DNA from: Mercenaria mercenaria
Lineage: Eukaryota; Mollusca; Bivalvia; Venerida; Veneridae
NCBI RefSeq assembly: GCF_021730395.1
Contig: NC_069367.1
Location: 15,374,501-15,438,500, forward strand
Direction of reading: 5' to 3'
DNA: 64,000 nucleotides
This document shows positions 36,847 through 49,055 of this stretch, piece after piece; within the stretch, counting starts at the first letter, position 1, and each line of letters begins with the position of its first letter. The position numbers were made by a program, and so were the translations under genes. The notes beneath the pieces are model-generated. The model had not been told where the DNA came from. It worked only from the letters and a program-made list of their open reading frames with translations, and did no database searches.

Positions 36847-38672
36847 ATGCGCTTTAAACAAGTAAGTACACATCATTCAATATCAGATCATTAAAAAAAC
36901 GTATTTTCTACTATTCCCAAATATTTTCATTGTAAAAACACCATTTTTCACCCCAAAAATCATAAATAAATTTTCAGAAACCTGTTCGTCTGTTTTATTT
37001 ACCTTCTGACATTGACAGCCTCGTTTTGAAATTAGGGAATGTTTAAGGCCAAATTGATAAATCCTGACCAATTGTACCCACGTCCCTTACCTGCAAGCAA
37101 GCAAAACTTAATTGTTTTTTTTTCATTCAGGCAAAACCAATGCATCTGAAGCACAAGTACAGAGCATATTCACCATCAGTTTTGCATAATGCATACAAAA
37201 GTGTAGTGGAAAATGGAACACCTGTTCTCAGAGCAAGTAGGATGTATAGAGTGCCCCAGCAGACTCTTAGAGACAGGGTATTGGGCAAAATAGACCCAGA
37301 GTGTGTAACCACTGGGAGAGAGCCTGTATTAAGTATGTTTGAAGAGGCAAAAATAGTACAACATATCAATGCTATGGCAGACTATGGTTATGGTTATACC
37401 ATTTAATGTGGATGAGAAGGGAATATCTCTTAATCATAAACTTCACCATATTGTCTCATTCACCTGCAGTTACTACAGGTAAAAGCAAAACTATAACCAT
37501 ACTAGGCGCAAGAGAAATGCTGGTGGTATAGCTATACCTCCTTATTATGTGTTCCCTGGGAAACGTATGCTCCCTAAACTTCTAGCAGGATCTTCTCCGA
37601 GTACAGCTGGCACAGTTAACGAATCTGGATGGTCTAACAGTGCAATATTTAGGAAATATCTCGAGGAGCATTTCCTTAAGTACTAGCCTGGTGGTAATGG
37701 TGAACCTGTTCTGCTTCTTTTGGATGGACATAAGTCCCATATTTCAGTAGACTTGGTAGAATAGGCAAAGAGTCATAACATTGTAATTTTTGTTCTTCCT
37801 GCCCACACTTCACACATACTCCAGCTCCTTGATGTAGCAGTGTTTGGGCCTTTCCAGAAAATATACAACAATGAATGTCACAAGTTTATGCGTGCTACCT
37901 CTGCTACCAAGACCAGATACAATGTTTGTCAGCTTGCATGTAAAGCTTATGTAAAAGCATTGTCCAGTGAAAACCTTCAGTCAGCTTTCAGAAAGACTGG
38001 AATATTTCCCTTAGACAAAGGTGCAATTGCAAGAGAAAGTCTTATTCCTGCAGTAGTGTTTCAGTATGACAGTATGGACAATGAGAATGCTGATACAGAC
38101 AGCCAGGCTTCAGTTGAAGGGGGTATTTTAGTGGGAGAGGAGATGGCAGGGGATTTTCTGTTGGAAAGAGAGTTGAATCTGAAAAAAGTTAAAAGTGAAA
38201 AATCTAAGCAGAAGCCAAGAAATACTATGAGTAGGATTGTATCTGGGAAAGAGGTAACAAATCCATCTATACTTGAATTTATGAAACAACATGAAGTAAA
38301 TCAGAAAGGTCATAAAAAGTTTCAGTCAAAGAAATGCGGTTCAGTGAAAGGTAAATCATGTGCAAAAAATGTAATTTTGAATGTTGAACCCCAGCCTGGT
38401 CCCTCCCACATTAGAATTGATGATGACCCATCTTAAGATTCTGATACAGATCAAGAAAATGAAAGTGAGCTATGTTGTGTTTGTTTGAGATTTGAGCCCA
38501 CTGGACTGGCCAAAAAAAATCTATTACATTTGTTCAATGGGCACAATGTGATGGTATAAATAACCATGTTCCATGTAAACACTGGATTCATCTAGGCTTC
38601 TGTACCAGCAAGAAAAGTGTTAACAAAAATGAAAAATTCTTTTGTCCTCACTGCTCTTCTAATGAAGAGTAA
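36847..38672 (+). pseudogene. Dead pogo/Tigger-type transposase with C-terminal zinc finger
   Basis: A first exon ATGCGCTTTAAACAA (M-R-F-K-Q) ends at 36861 with donor GTAAGTACA; the acceptor TTTCATTCAG leads to 37131. Then comes a psq/CENP-B-type helix-turn-helix (RAYSPSVLHNAYKSVVENG, VPQQTLRDRV). After about 37400 the DDE domain is readable: F-N-V-D-E-K-G (first Asp), L-L-L-D-G-H-K-S-H (second Asp), P-A-H-T-S-H-I-L-Q-L-L-D-V (third Asp). Several in-frame stops, a frameshift near the zinc finger and a missing block between the DNA-binding and DDE parts make it inactive. The C-terminus has a Lys-rich region and a PHD-like Cys/His pattern (C-C-V-C ... W-A-Q-C ... C-K-H-W-I-H-L-G-F-C ... C-P-H-C). 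In active relatives the protein cuts TIRs at TA sites. Confidence 0.88.
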
Positions 38673-39514
38673 CTGACTCTGATATTTTTTGTAAAGAAAT
38701 ATAGTTTTGTATGTTTGACAGTAACTGTTTAATTGTTAATTATTTGCACTGTCATATCTTACACAAACGACACTGAAAATTTTAATTTGTATACTGTGGC
38801 CTAACAAGGGAGACTACTCTCAATGTCACAAACTTAGGGAGGTAATTCTTAGGACATGGTGACCTACTTCGAAGTAATTTTGTGTAAATTTGCTGGCATT
38901 CTGATTTGGATCAACGGAACTGGTGAAAGAAAATAGATTTTATTAACAAGTAAGTGCCATTTTGTAAAAAATTATCCCATTGTGATTTATTCATGATGCG
39001 TTGATTGTTTATAGTCACGAACTTCCGGTGGGCTAGGATAGTTCAGTTATTTGCCTGAAATTCTTCGAAACACTGCCGCAGATTGACTGGATCAATTTTT
39101 GGATGATTAATATCTGTGTAAAACTTCTGACTTTGAAAATTGAGCATTGAACCGGACATCGATTGGAAGGATTTAAGGATAAATAGAATTGTGATAAAAG
39201 GAATTGATCTAGTGAATACTTTATGACAGGATTCTTCCGTGCAAAGTAAGTTCTTTTTCTAATTTTCATTTTTCAAAATTTCTTTTGTAAAGATCTACTA
39301 GATCTAAATTGTTAATTCTATTTCAAACCCAGTCTGTTTTTACGGGAGGAAAAAAAGCTTTTTAAGTGCAAAAAATAAGTGTGAAACATCCCCGAGGAAT
39401 AACACGTGAAATTTCCCGAACATCTCTAAAATAGAGAATATTTAACAATGGCGACCAGAAATAAATAACAGTGATTTTCCATAGAGAAAATGAAATTCAG
39501 TCGCACGGGAAAAC
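38673..39514. other. Flank of the pogo element, no gene
   Basis: Probably contains the element's right end. A loose pair (CTATAGTCTGTCCCACC near 35102 and GGTGGGCTAGGATAG near 39028) could be the ends next to TA, but the match is imperfect. Confidence 0.25.
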
Positions 39515-41371
39515 CAGATGATTGTTGCAGTTGGTGCGGTACTTTTTACGGACGTAACTGTGTACAAATGCTTATAATTCCAGTCCAAGATTGTTCTAAA
39601 ATGGACTAAAATCAAAATAAATACATTTCATCTGTAATATATCAGGACATTTATATCTAGTTGCTTTAAAGTTATTTCCCCTTATGCTGTTACGCCATTT
39701 TCTTGCAATGTTTACCAAGTTGTGTTACTGCAAAAATCGGACTTATTTCATTGAAAATTGGACGAAAACACACACTAATTTAATTGATAACATCAATCTA
39801 CATTATTTTTGTAAGGGTAAATACATATTGGTGCAAGTCAATTTTCTGTTTTCTGTTTTTTTTTCCAGATAAAATGATCAGCATTTTTTATACGAAAGAA
39901 GGTGGGGTAAGGAATTTACATTATGAATTGTGTTCAGACCAATTTAGATTTTCAAATTTTTCACTTCTCGAGTAGAATAATGTTAATGCACGTTAATCTC
40001 CGTTTCAGACCTTCATTGAGTCTTTATTTCAACAAATTTAATCCGTTAAGCAAGTTTAAAGTTAGAACAAGAGCTGTCCGTGAGACAGCATGCTCGACTT
40101 CTCAGTGCTTGACTATGAATTAGAGCTTTGCCAGTAAAAGTGGCACAATAGCTTTGAAAGTAACAGAGATACAATGTATTAGATGCTATATAAAACTTCA
40201 ACCAAAATTTTCTAGTTAAAAAGTGGCGTAACTCTGTCAAAATTCAAATCTAGAGTTATGGACATTGTTTCTCCTGGTGTAGACTTTGATAATAATAACT
40301 ATTTTAAGTTTCAAGTCAAAGGCTTTTATTGTAACATAAATATTTGACTTTATCAAAAACTAAGAAAAATTTCATAGCAGTAAATATTCAAGTCGCATAA
40401 TTTGACTTTATCAAAAACTTAGAAAATTTTCATAGCAGTAAATATTCAAGTCGCATTATCTATTTCATGATTATGGTTTAAGGTTATGCATTGTTGTTTA
40501 TTACATATTTTCTAACAGAATTTTAAAACGCATGTGCATTATTTGATTACACTGTACTTTATGCCAATGTTATTACCTTTTTTTCCATGAGTTCGCTTTG
40601 TTGTGCATCTGCAGGTCGAATCGTACCCAAACCAAAATGTACCCTTGTTTTTCCAATTTCTAGTGAATTATTTCTAATGTAAAAGGGCTTTACATTCTAT
40701 TTTAAGGTTACCATTTGTTAAGGTTTAGCAGTATATCATAAAACAACAGATTTTTAGTGAATGAACAGCATCTTGACACACAACTTATCTGTCCGATACA
40801 TGTTTAACTGATCTGTCCCACAGTGATGGATACTTAAAATATTCTAAATGAGTTGTCGCCCTTTATTTAAGAATGCCTTTTGTAAAGAAATAAAAGTAAA
40901 CGACTGTCAAAAACTATGTTTTACCTAGTTATGTAAAGTTTAAACACTCGCACGATGTTGCAAATGCATCAAAATGAAGACAGGTAACCGCTTTTTAAAA
41001 ATGGTGAGTTTTTATAGGCGCTTGACTGTCAAGAAGTGTGGCCCCTTCATGCAGTCCGTTTTCAAAATTCAATACATATATGAATAAATTGACAATGGTT
41101 TTTAAAAATGATATATTGTTTTATGTGCTGTTAAATTTTCATGTAAAACAATGCTTTCTTTCTATGATTTGATGGCGTTCGAACTTTTTTCTCCGAAACA
41201 TGGATTTATACCTTAATCGCGAGCCAAAACAAGACAAATATATTTCTTCGCTCTTCGCTCGCTCCTGATTTTCTCAAAAACAAAAACAAATATTTAGATT
41301 ATTTTTTTCGCTCGCCGCCTCAATTTTTTCAGAAAAATATCCGATGAACAACTTTTAAATTTGGTGTGGCC
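39515..41371. mobile_element. Harbinger-like element, copy 2, inverted and incomplete
   Basis: Reverse-orientation relative of 28053-29474: the same AACAATCTTGGACTGGAATTATAA-type, GCTGTC..GGACAGCTCTTGT and GAGCGAAGAGCGAAGAAATA segments in opposite order. The right end (ATTTGGTGTGGCC) is followed by TAA; the left terminal repeat is not found, so it is truncated there. Relative to copy 1 it carries about 500 extra bases at roughly 40711-41220 and a 55-bp tandem duplication at 40345-40455. Confidence 0.75.
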
Positions 41372-44300
41372 TAAGTAAATAATGTCTTTCATCTTATCAG
41401 CCTTTTTAGCTGATGGCAGTATCTAACAAAAGCAACTTGAACGCAACATCAAAAAGAAAGAATTCAAAGTAAAATATTGAAAATATTAAATTACTAAGTT
41501 TAGGGTTTCTTGCTACTGTGTACCTTTCAAATCTATAGATGGTACCTAAGTTTACGTTTACGACAAAAACAATTACAACTCAAGCGCAAAACAGAGGTTA
41601 AAAAACTTAATTCACACTAGCAAGATTTTAACATTGCACCGTGTGGTAAATCGAAAACGACGGATGATTTGGTTGTTCTTCCTGTTTTAACTAACATTTC
41701 ATTTTACCAATTAAGGAGCGTCTGCAGTGCTTTAACATAAGTTTTTGTAACTTCAGTCTTGCAAGGTGAATGCGATTCCGAATGCCTCGTTCAGAATGCA
41801 AGATAGTTACATTTCTCAACACAAGCTGCGTGCCATTTTGTTTCTCAAGAATGGTGTTTGTTTCCCAAGATCATGCCTTCCCTGTAAATTATCAGTAGTA
41901 ATAGATTCCATTTTTGTGTTTTAATTAACTTGTTTCAAAATTAAAATGATTAGCTAGCTTTTTGTTTTAATGGTAAGTCATAGAGTTTGAAGAATGCTAT
42001 AATTTGGGGGGAAAACATCAGCAACTATGCATACTGTGTCAAGATAACTGAATAGGCCTACAAGAGTTATCGTTCACTTGCATCACGTCTAAAGGATGAC
42101 AAGTTTTCGTATTCAATATTGCCTTTCAAAATGAGGAAAAAAAATCGTAGCTAAATCATTATAAAACTTAGGACCACGGGTATATAGTTTTCACACAGAA
42201 AGCAATACCATATTCGATTTGAATTTTCATGTACTATTTCCGTCCAACCTTTTATTGTGCTTTGTCGTTATCATTGTAAAATATCCCTGCAGCGTTTGAT
42301 TACTTACCTATCAAACAATCTTCTCGAATTGGATTTCAAAAATATTTGATGAAAGATACAACATAAGCTGCTTTTTCTGCCACCAGCGAAGAGTATCGAT
42401 AGTACCTAATCCTTCCGAAGAGGATACATTTCTCTCTGAGAGCTAAAGATAGTTTTCTAGAGCCCATTAAGTGGTATTGAGTATGTTGATAGTTAAAAGT
42501 GGTATCACACGTAATGGGATTTAAAAAGAAAGACAATTTCTTTCGTTTGATTTCATTTATCTCAAAGCTTAAATTCCACCTTTCAAAACTCTGTAGGACA
42601 TCATTCAGGTGATGATCATAGCGAAGATCTTTCGTTTTGTCAACAGTAGCGAGACAACATTACACAAAGCCGAGTTCAAAGTTCTACAATATAAACTGAA
42701 CGTTGGATATGTTGTAAACCGAAACTATTTATACGTACTAATTAGTCACCGGACAAATTATCAGCTGATTCAGAAGTTGATTTTGATTTTCAGTGGTTGC
42801 TTACAACACTTATTTTACCAAACTTAGTTTATCAAACCATCTCTCATTTTCCAGGGAAGCGACTACACCATCAAATAATACTCGTTTACTAACAATGCAA
42901 AGCTGAACGTCGACACAAGCCAGACTGACTTAGAGAAAAAGAAGAAGTGAAATATGATCTGCTACCGGGAGTAAAAGAATCGTACGTACCTTTCTATGAA
43001 ACATAGTGTTTTGTCAAATATAATGAGAAACCGAGAGTTAGCGATGTCTCGAGGGTCTGGAAAAGATAACTATACGTTGTGCGCATTTTGACGTCATAAT
43101 TTCATGCCATATAGTGACGTTGTAGTGTAAGATCTTTGAAAATATTGCCATGATAATAACGCTAGGCAAAATGAAAATTGCCACTCGAACCCAGAACTGA
43201 CCTTAACCTGGAAATGAAACATGTTCACTTAGTATATTGATCCTGTTGGGTTTTGCATACATTGTAGAACGAGTGTTTATGGTAATTCTTTACTCCTATT
43301 TTGCTACACTCAGAACAAAGCAATTCTGTCATGCCAAATAAAATATATATATATTTTTTTCAATTTGTTGGAAACTGTGTTCAGGTTAACAACAAATACA
43401 GATAGCTAGCTTGAGTGTTTTCAGAAACAGCAAAATCACAAGCCGTCACAATAAATGAGAAACGCCAAGTATGTGTGTAATTTGTATGTAATTAAGACAA
43501 AAGCTGTTACGAACGTCTACCAAAATCCTTATGTAGCAACACTATTAATAACGGCCATCAAATTGGCAAAAGGTTATTAAGTTATTAATCGAATCTTGAT
43601 TGAAGTGTAGTCATTTCCTAATGGTTATCAATCGAATTTTGATTGAAGTGTACAGTAGTCATTTCCTGCTTTACAACACAGACACTCTGATAGAGAAGCA
43701 TATCGTGCTAAGCTTCATAGTTTCTATATGATGTAAAATATCAAAAATATTCAATTTTAAATGACAGCACGGTGTTTGTGTTTGTTAGCTGCATAACAGT
43801 ATGTTTGGTAAATACACGACACGATTATTGCCTTTTAGTAAGGCTTTGTCAACATGGGAAAAGGCATATTGACCGATAGTGTAGACAAATACCTCGCTTT
43901 ATCAGGTCAATAAATCCTCAGATCAACCGAAGTATAATTAATCTTAAAGGCAACAATTATTACATCTAACAACATGAGGCTACTTGTGGAAAACGTTGCA
44001 AAACATTTGAAGCGTTAAGTAGTTATTTTAGTTTTATTGTATTACATTATATACTGCATCACAACGTTGTAAAGTTATTGTTGACGTTCTGTAAGAGAAA
44101 ATGTTTGTTTTTGCCTCCGATCTCTAGTCCTTTTATCACTAATCACAAGCATGTTTAGACCAATGTGAAAACATAGAAGAGGTATAAAGCCAAGAATCAA
44201 GAATCAAAATAAAAGAAACATATTGCCTTGCATGAAACAAATAAAACCTTTAAATTTAACTTGCTTGCTGAAACGAAAATTATTCAATTTGGAACTGCCA

Positions 44301-44889
44301 TTTAACGTTGCGGAAACGTAATTTTAAAAAGGCTATAAATCCCAGTCTGAATCCGCTCATTACAAATACTCACTCTAGGGAACATGTAATTTGCAGTCGT
44401 AATGTAATGGTGATGCTTGAATTATTTATTACTATATCATTTTTTCGCTGATTTCCATTACACAGAGGTACAAAAATGTCATTTACTAATTTCTTCTTAA
44501 ATATACCTTTACACTACCGCGTACATGATAGACAAAACAAAATATAATAATGTCCAAAAAGAAAAAAAATGGAAGGATATAACTTGCAGTAAAGTCTTTA
44601 AAGTTTTAGATTTGACATGAAGATCAATCAACTCCATGGAGAGTACAAAAGATGGCTTTGAAAACAACTAAATTAGGAAAGAACTGATAATGATATGTAT
44701 TGTTTCCGAAATGCATTTCTCAGACGACTGAGGCTGGCATCGAACAATTGTTATGTCAACATAAATACCCTCAATTTAAATTAGGGTCTTCCTCCACTTC
44801 CTAAAGTAGGAAAGTAGTAATGTGATCTTAAATTGTGTCGGAGTGTGGTTAAAACCAACAAAAAAACAAGAAACGCGGCAATGCCACGA
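41372..44889. other. Intergenic stretch with unresolved coding-like pieces
   Basis: Minus-strand frames at 42336-42660 stay open for about 108 codons but match no family I know. A plus-strand piece after TTTTCCAG at 42856 reads GSDYTIK, stop, YSFTNNAKLNVDTSQTDLEK; it looks like protein but has a stop inside. A two-copy ~50-bp duplication lies at 43575-43665. None can be assigned. Confidence 0.3.
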
Positions 44890-45371
44890 AACCAGGTTTT
44901 CAACACTTTTCATAAGAATAAAAAAGTATACTGAATCACAGTGCACCACTTTAAAGCACAACCCTAACCCTAAACCTAACCCTAACCTAACCCTAACCCT
45001 ATTTTTAGTAACAATGACATTGACCTTGATCCCAGAAACCCCAAAATCAATCCCAAGCTACAACTTTATATAAGTTTTCTATACACCAAGTTTCATCATG
45101 ATAGCGCATTCCTAAGTTAAGTTATTGACCGGAAACCCTTTTTCTATTTTAAGTAACAGTGACCTTGATCTTGACCCCAGAAACCCCAAAATCAATCCCA
45201 GCCTTTGTCTTGATATAAGCTATATACATACCAAGTTTTATTCAAATATCTTTACCGAAACAAAAGTTATTGACCGGAAACACCAGTTTGACGCCGCCGC
45301 CCGCTCGCCCGCCCGCCCGACCAACGACATACCCCAATCTAATAACTCAGGTTTTCGTTGAAAACCTGGTT
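44890..45371. mobile_element. TIR element with telomere-like repeats, 482 bp
   Basis: Exact 15-base inverted ends AACCAGGTTTTCAAC / GTTGAAAACCTGGTT. Inside: 40 bases of CCCTAA-type repeats at 44961-45000, then two ~150-bp units containing CCCCAAAATCAATCCCA and GTTATTGACCGGAAAC, then a CCGCCCGCTCGCCCG tract. No coding frame; the two frames predicted here are repeat-derived. Confidence 0.8.
44961..45000. repeat. Interstitial (CCCTAA)n-like tract
   Basis: Six to seven CCCTAA or CCTAA units in a row, matching the metazoan telomere repeat on the complementary strand. It is internal to the TIR element, so it is not a telomere. Confidence 0.85.
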
Positions 45372-47885
45372 AAAAAACAACAACAAAAAATATCATGAAT
45401 AAAAGCACTTCCAGGCCAAAAAATCTCAAACCAACTTTATCTACGTTCTACACACCATTATATCTTTAAGATTATATGCGAAAAAAGTGTAATTTGTTTT
45501 GCTTTTGGCTCAGTGTGGACGTATTTGCAAACATGTACAAGAAAGGTTGATTTGACAAAAGCATTCGGATACGGCTACTGATCATCTGAAAGACAGTTTG
45601 ATTTTTTCCTTGCTTTCAATCGTTGAGGACGCCCCAAATCAACAGTAGTGAAAGCTAGAATTCAAAGACAATTACAATGGTCATAGTCTCAAAATTGCAA
45701 TAAATTCATTACAGAAAGTATGTGAAATGTTTTTGAACTGTAATGAAACATAAAAATGCGATGTTCCTTCAATAGGTAGTTATCTGAGAAGTTCGTTTAA
45801 TGTGTAGATAATTGGGACTTAATATTTTTATGATGAATAAGAACCATGAGTGTAACATTTAATGAATACATAAATACACATTAGTTTTAAAATTTTACTA
45901 TGATTGTAAGAGGAATTTGTATTTACAACTAAGCTCGAGCCATCCAGCAAAGGCTTAATTTTGGCACCCACGATACTAAATAGCGGTCGGTTGTAGTTAG
46001 GGAATTCAACTGTTTTCATTTCTATTCAAAACATTGTCTCCAATTCTTGACACATTTGCAGTTCCGCATGCAAAGGCAACACTGTCAAGAAAATAATGAA
46101 ACTGACACAAATTGTCTGGTGCTGTTTATATTAGGAAGACACGGCAACCTCAGGAGAGATTGTAACAGAGCTGTTTGTAAAATAAACTAATAGATAAGAT
46201 AAATTTTCCCGTAATAACTTTCTAAGACAATGCCTAATTATTAAGCTAAATGAACTGGAGTGTTTTATGTAAAATTATTTTAATAAATTACTCAACGCGG
46301 GAGTAAATGCATATACAATTTCAGTTAAGTTGTTTCATTCTGTCAAAGTTACTGAGAACCACCGATGCTCAAAGGAAAATCATAAGTCTTCCAGTTTATT
46401 TTGAAATAACAATACTTTGTTAATATATTTGAAGTTCAGATAAACAATATTTCATACCTAAAATGTTTGTGTGCACGTGTATATACTTGCACGTGGTCTA
46501 TGGGTGGCTATATATTCCTTGAATTCGGCTTTTCCTGTTGGGCATTTGTCGTTGTTGTTGACTGCTAAAAAATCTCACACGTTGATAAAAACTACATGCT
46601 GAAGCATTTTGTCGATTCCATACAGGTATAAATAATTATTTTGACTGTTTAAGGTGACAAATAAAACTTAATGAACTTTCATGCGCTAAAATCTTCAAAA
46701 TATCCAGAAAGTATATAAATGTATTCGTTTTTGAGAGATCTTTCAATTTCTAAACAGATGAAAGTGCATAGATCATATATCTTACGACTACTGAAGGCTC
46801 ATAATGCCTTTGTTTAAAATGTGTCTGCCACTTTTTTCCGTTATGGACATAAAATATATTAACTTTGTATTAAATCCTTTTCCCCATAATTGTTTTCTCT
46901 AATATTTGGCAAAGGTTTGAATATTGATGAACAAAGTAGAGCGTTGTAATGAAGCTATTGTTTCTGATTACCTCCCTTTATGACTGTAACTGTAGAAGTT
47001 CATATGCAGTATTAAAAGTAGAGTTTTTCTAACCATTTTATTATGCATAACATCATTTGGATAGCTGTTTCATCTGCTTTAACATAAAATTTATAGTCTT
47101 TTGGAACTTCAAAAAATATTGGCTACAAAAGTTAACACAATATCTAACAAGTCGTCAATGTTTAGACAAAGTTATAGCTACGGGATTAGTGCTAAATTTT
47201 TACAGTATATTATACAGTATGAGAGAACTAGCTTACAGAATTTTAATTGATTTTATACATTCATAGGTGCCGTACAAGGCTTTAACATGCTCCTTGTCGT
47301 AAAACATGTCATGAAAATTTTCCAAAATTTGTGATATTGTTCCCTCAAAAAGAGACTTAAATAAAATGCAATAAAACCTTTTGGTAGAGGGCGTTTACAC
47401 TAGTTGAAAGTCTTGTCCGAAAATTGAAGATTTGTCAGACATTTTTCTGCAGTCGTTAGCTGGCAGTATTGTTTGAAATCTTTCTAAAACTGTGAAAGTT
47501 TTAATACTTTGTAAATAATCTAAAACATCCAAAGTTTTGAAAATTTTAGTGAAATGAATTTAGCAACTTAGAAAATAAATATAACTAAATATAAAGAACA
47601 ACGTGTAATTCTCCAACTAAAATAAACGTTATAGCTTTACTTCATGATTTACATTATACGATTAGAGACAACAAAATACCTAATATTTGATTGTAATTAT
47701 ATTTTTGTGGATTGAAAAAGCATGTAGGTTAAAATTTGTTGTTGTTTATTTTTTTTGCACACAGTTTTGAAATTACTGTAATTTTGATGTATGTTTTTAA
47801 GTAAGTTTTATTAAGATTTTATCTCCTTCGAATGATCCATCAGGAGTTTTAAAAACTCATTTGTATAAACCCGAAGAAATACATT
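45372..47885. other. Intergenic stretch, nothing recognised
   Basis: No supported exon, promoter or repeat; open frames look random. Confidence 0.35.
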
Positions 47886-49055
47886 CCCTTACGGAAATAT
47901 TATAGTTTGCAGCGAACACTTGTTGCGATCATGCCGCGAATATCAGGCGAACATGCCGCGAACACGTTTGATACAATTGATATAATGTTCGTTTGGAGTT
48001 CACTTTTCACATGCAAATTAGTTTTGCCGCGTACAAATTGCCACGAACTTCCCACGAACAAGTAGCTGTGACTTCCCGTGAACACGTTGCTACGATCATC
48101 CCGCGAACTAGTTGCTGCGAACATCCCGCGAACTAGCTGAAAACCATGACTACTAAGTAAAATCTGGCCAGAAATTGTGCACAGAAAAAGTGCAAAAACA
48201 AATAAATTAATAGGAATCAGAGATTTAAATGTATTCAATAAACTTGAGCACTGAGGCTGTAACAAATTCAAATTGTCAGTGTCTGAACTTTTTCATGTCA
48301 TTTTTGATGCATTTTGAACTTTAATGAAATATACTTGAATTTTAACTGTTAATTGTATTTATTCAATAACAACTAGTGTCTCAGTGCATGTATTCATTTC
48401 ATTCCAATATTGTTTTCTTCACACTGCTTATAAGTTATATGTACATGTATGACTACAACTCTGTCATAGTTTTACATGTTAATTATCAAACTTATGAAGC
48501 TTAGAAATTGTCATAATTAGTTCTATATTTATATTTCTAGATAATCTGTGTCAGCTCTGCAAAAGTTTAAGCATTCATTTTATTTTCGAAATTCCTCATG
48601 TTTATTCAGATATATGAGTATAGATATTAAACATAAATTTTCTGACTTACCACAAATAAAAATATATTCCTATCATACTTTAAGAATCACCATTCACTGA
48701 TAAATGAAAAAGGTCTGTAATGCATACAGATTTCCCTCTAAACATTTCCAAAATATCTGGTTGTAATGAATTTATCTGACTCATACTGTGACCTTACAGA
48801 TAATGTTACAAGTTAATTGATCTACAGTTACCTGCTCTTATCAAAGCCCTTCATTAACAGTTAACCAAAAGGTTATAATCTTCTAAGTTCTTCTCGCGAA
48901 CATGCCGCGATCATTAGTCTTCCAGCGAATATCCCGCGAACTAGTATCAAATCAATCGCGGCATGATCGCGGGTAGCAGCGAATATCCCGCGAATACGTC
49001 CTGCGAATAGGTATGTTCGCGGCATGTTCGCAGCTTTTTGACCATTTCGTAAGGG
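47886..49055. mobile_element. Non-autonomous TIR element with GCGAAC arrays, 1.17 kb
   Basis: Ends CCCTTACGGAAAT and ATTTCGTAAGGG are inverted. Next to each end are clusters of CCGCGAAC, GAACATGCCGCGAA and GAACATCCCGCGAACTAG words (47905-48135 and 48893-49035), CG-rich islands in AT-rich DNA. The middle is AT-rich with no transposase. No clear target duplication. Confidence 0.65.

Noticed and set aside
44961-45000. True telomere or chromosome end
   Set aside because: Only about 40 bases, internal to a TIR element with unique DNA on both sides.
47900-48271. 123-codon minus-strand open frame
   Set aside because: Falls on the GCGAAC repeat cluster of a TIR element; no protein family signal.
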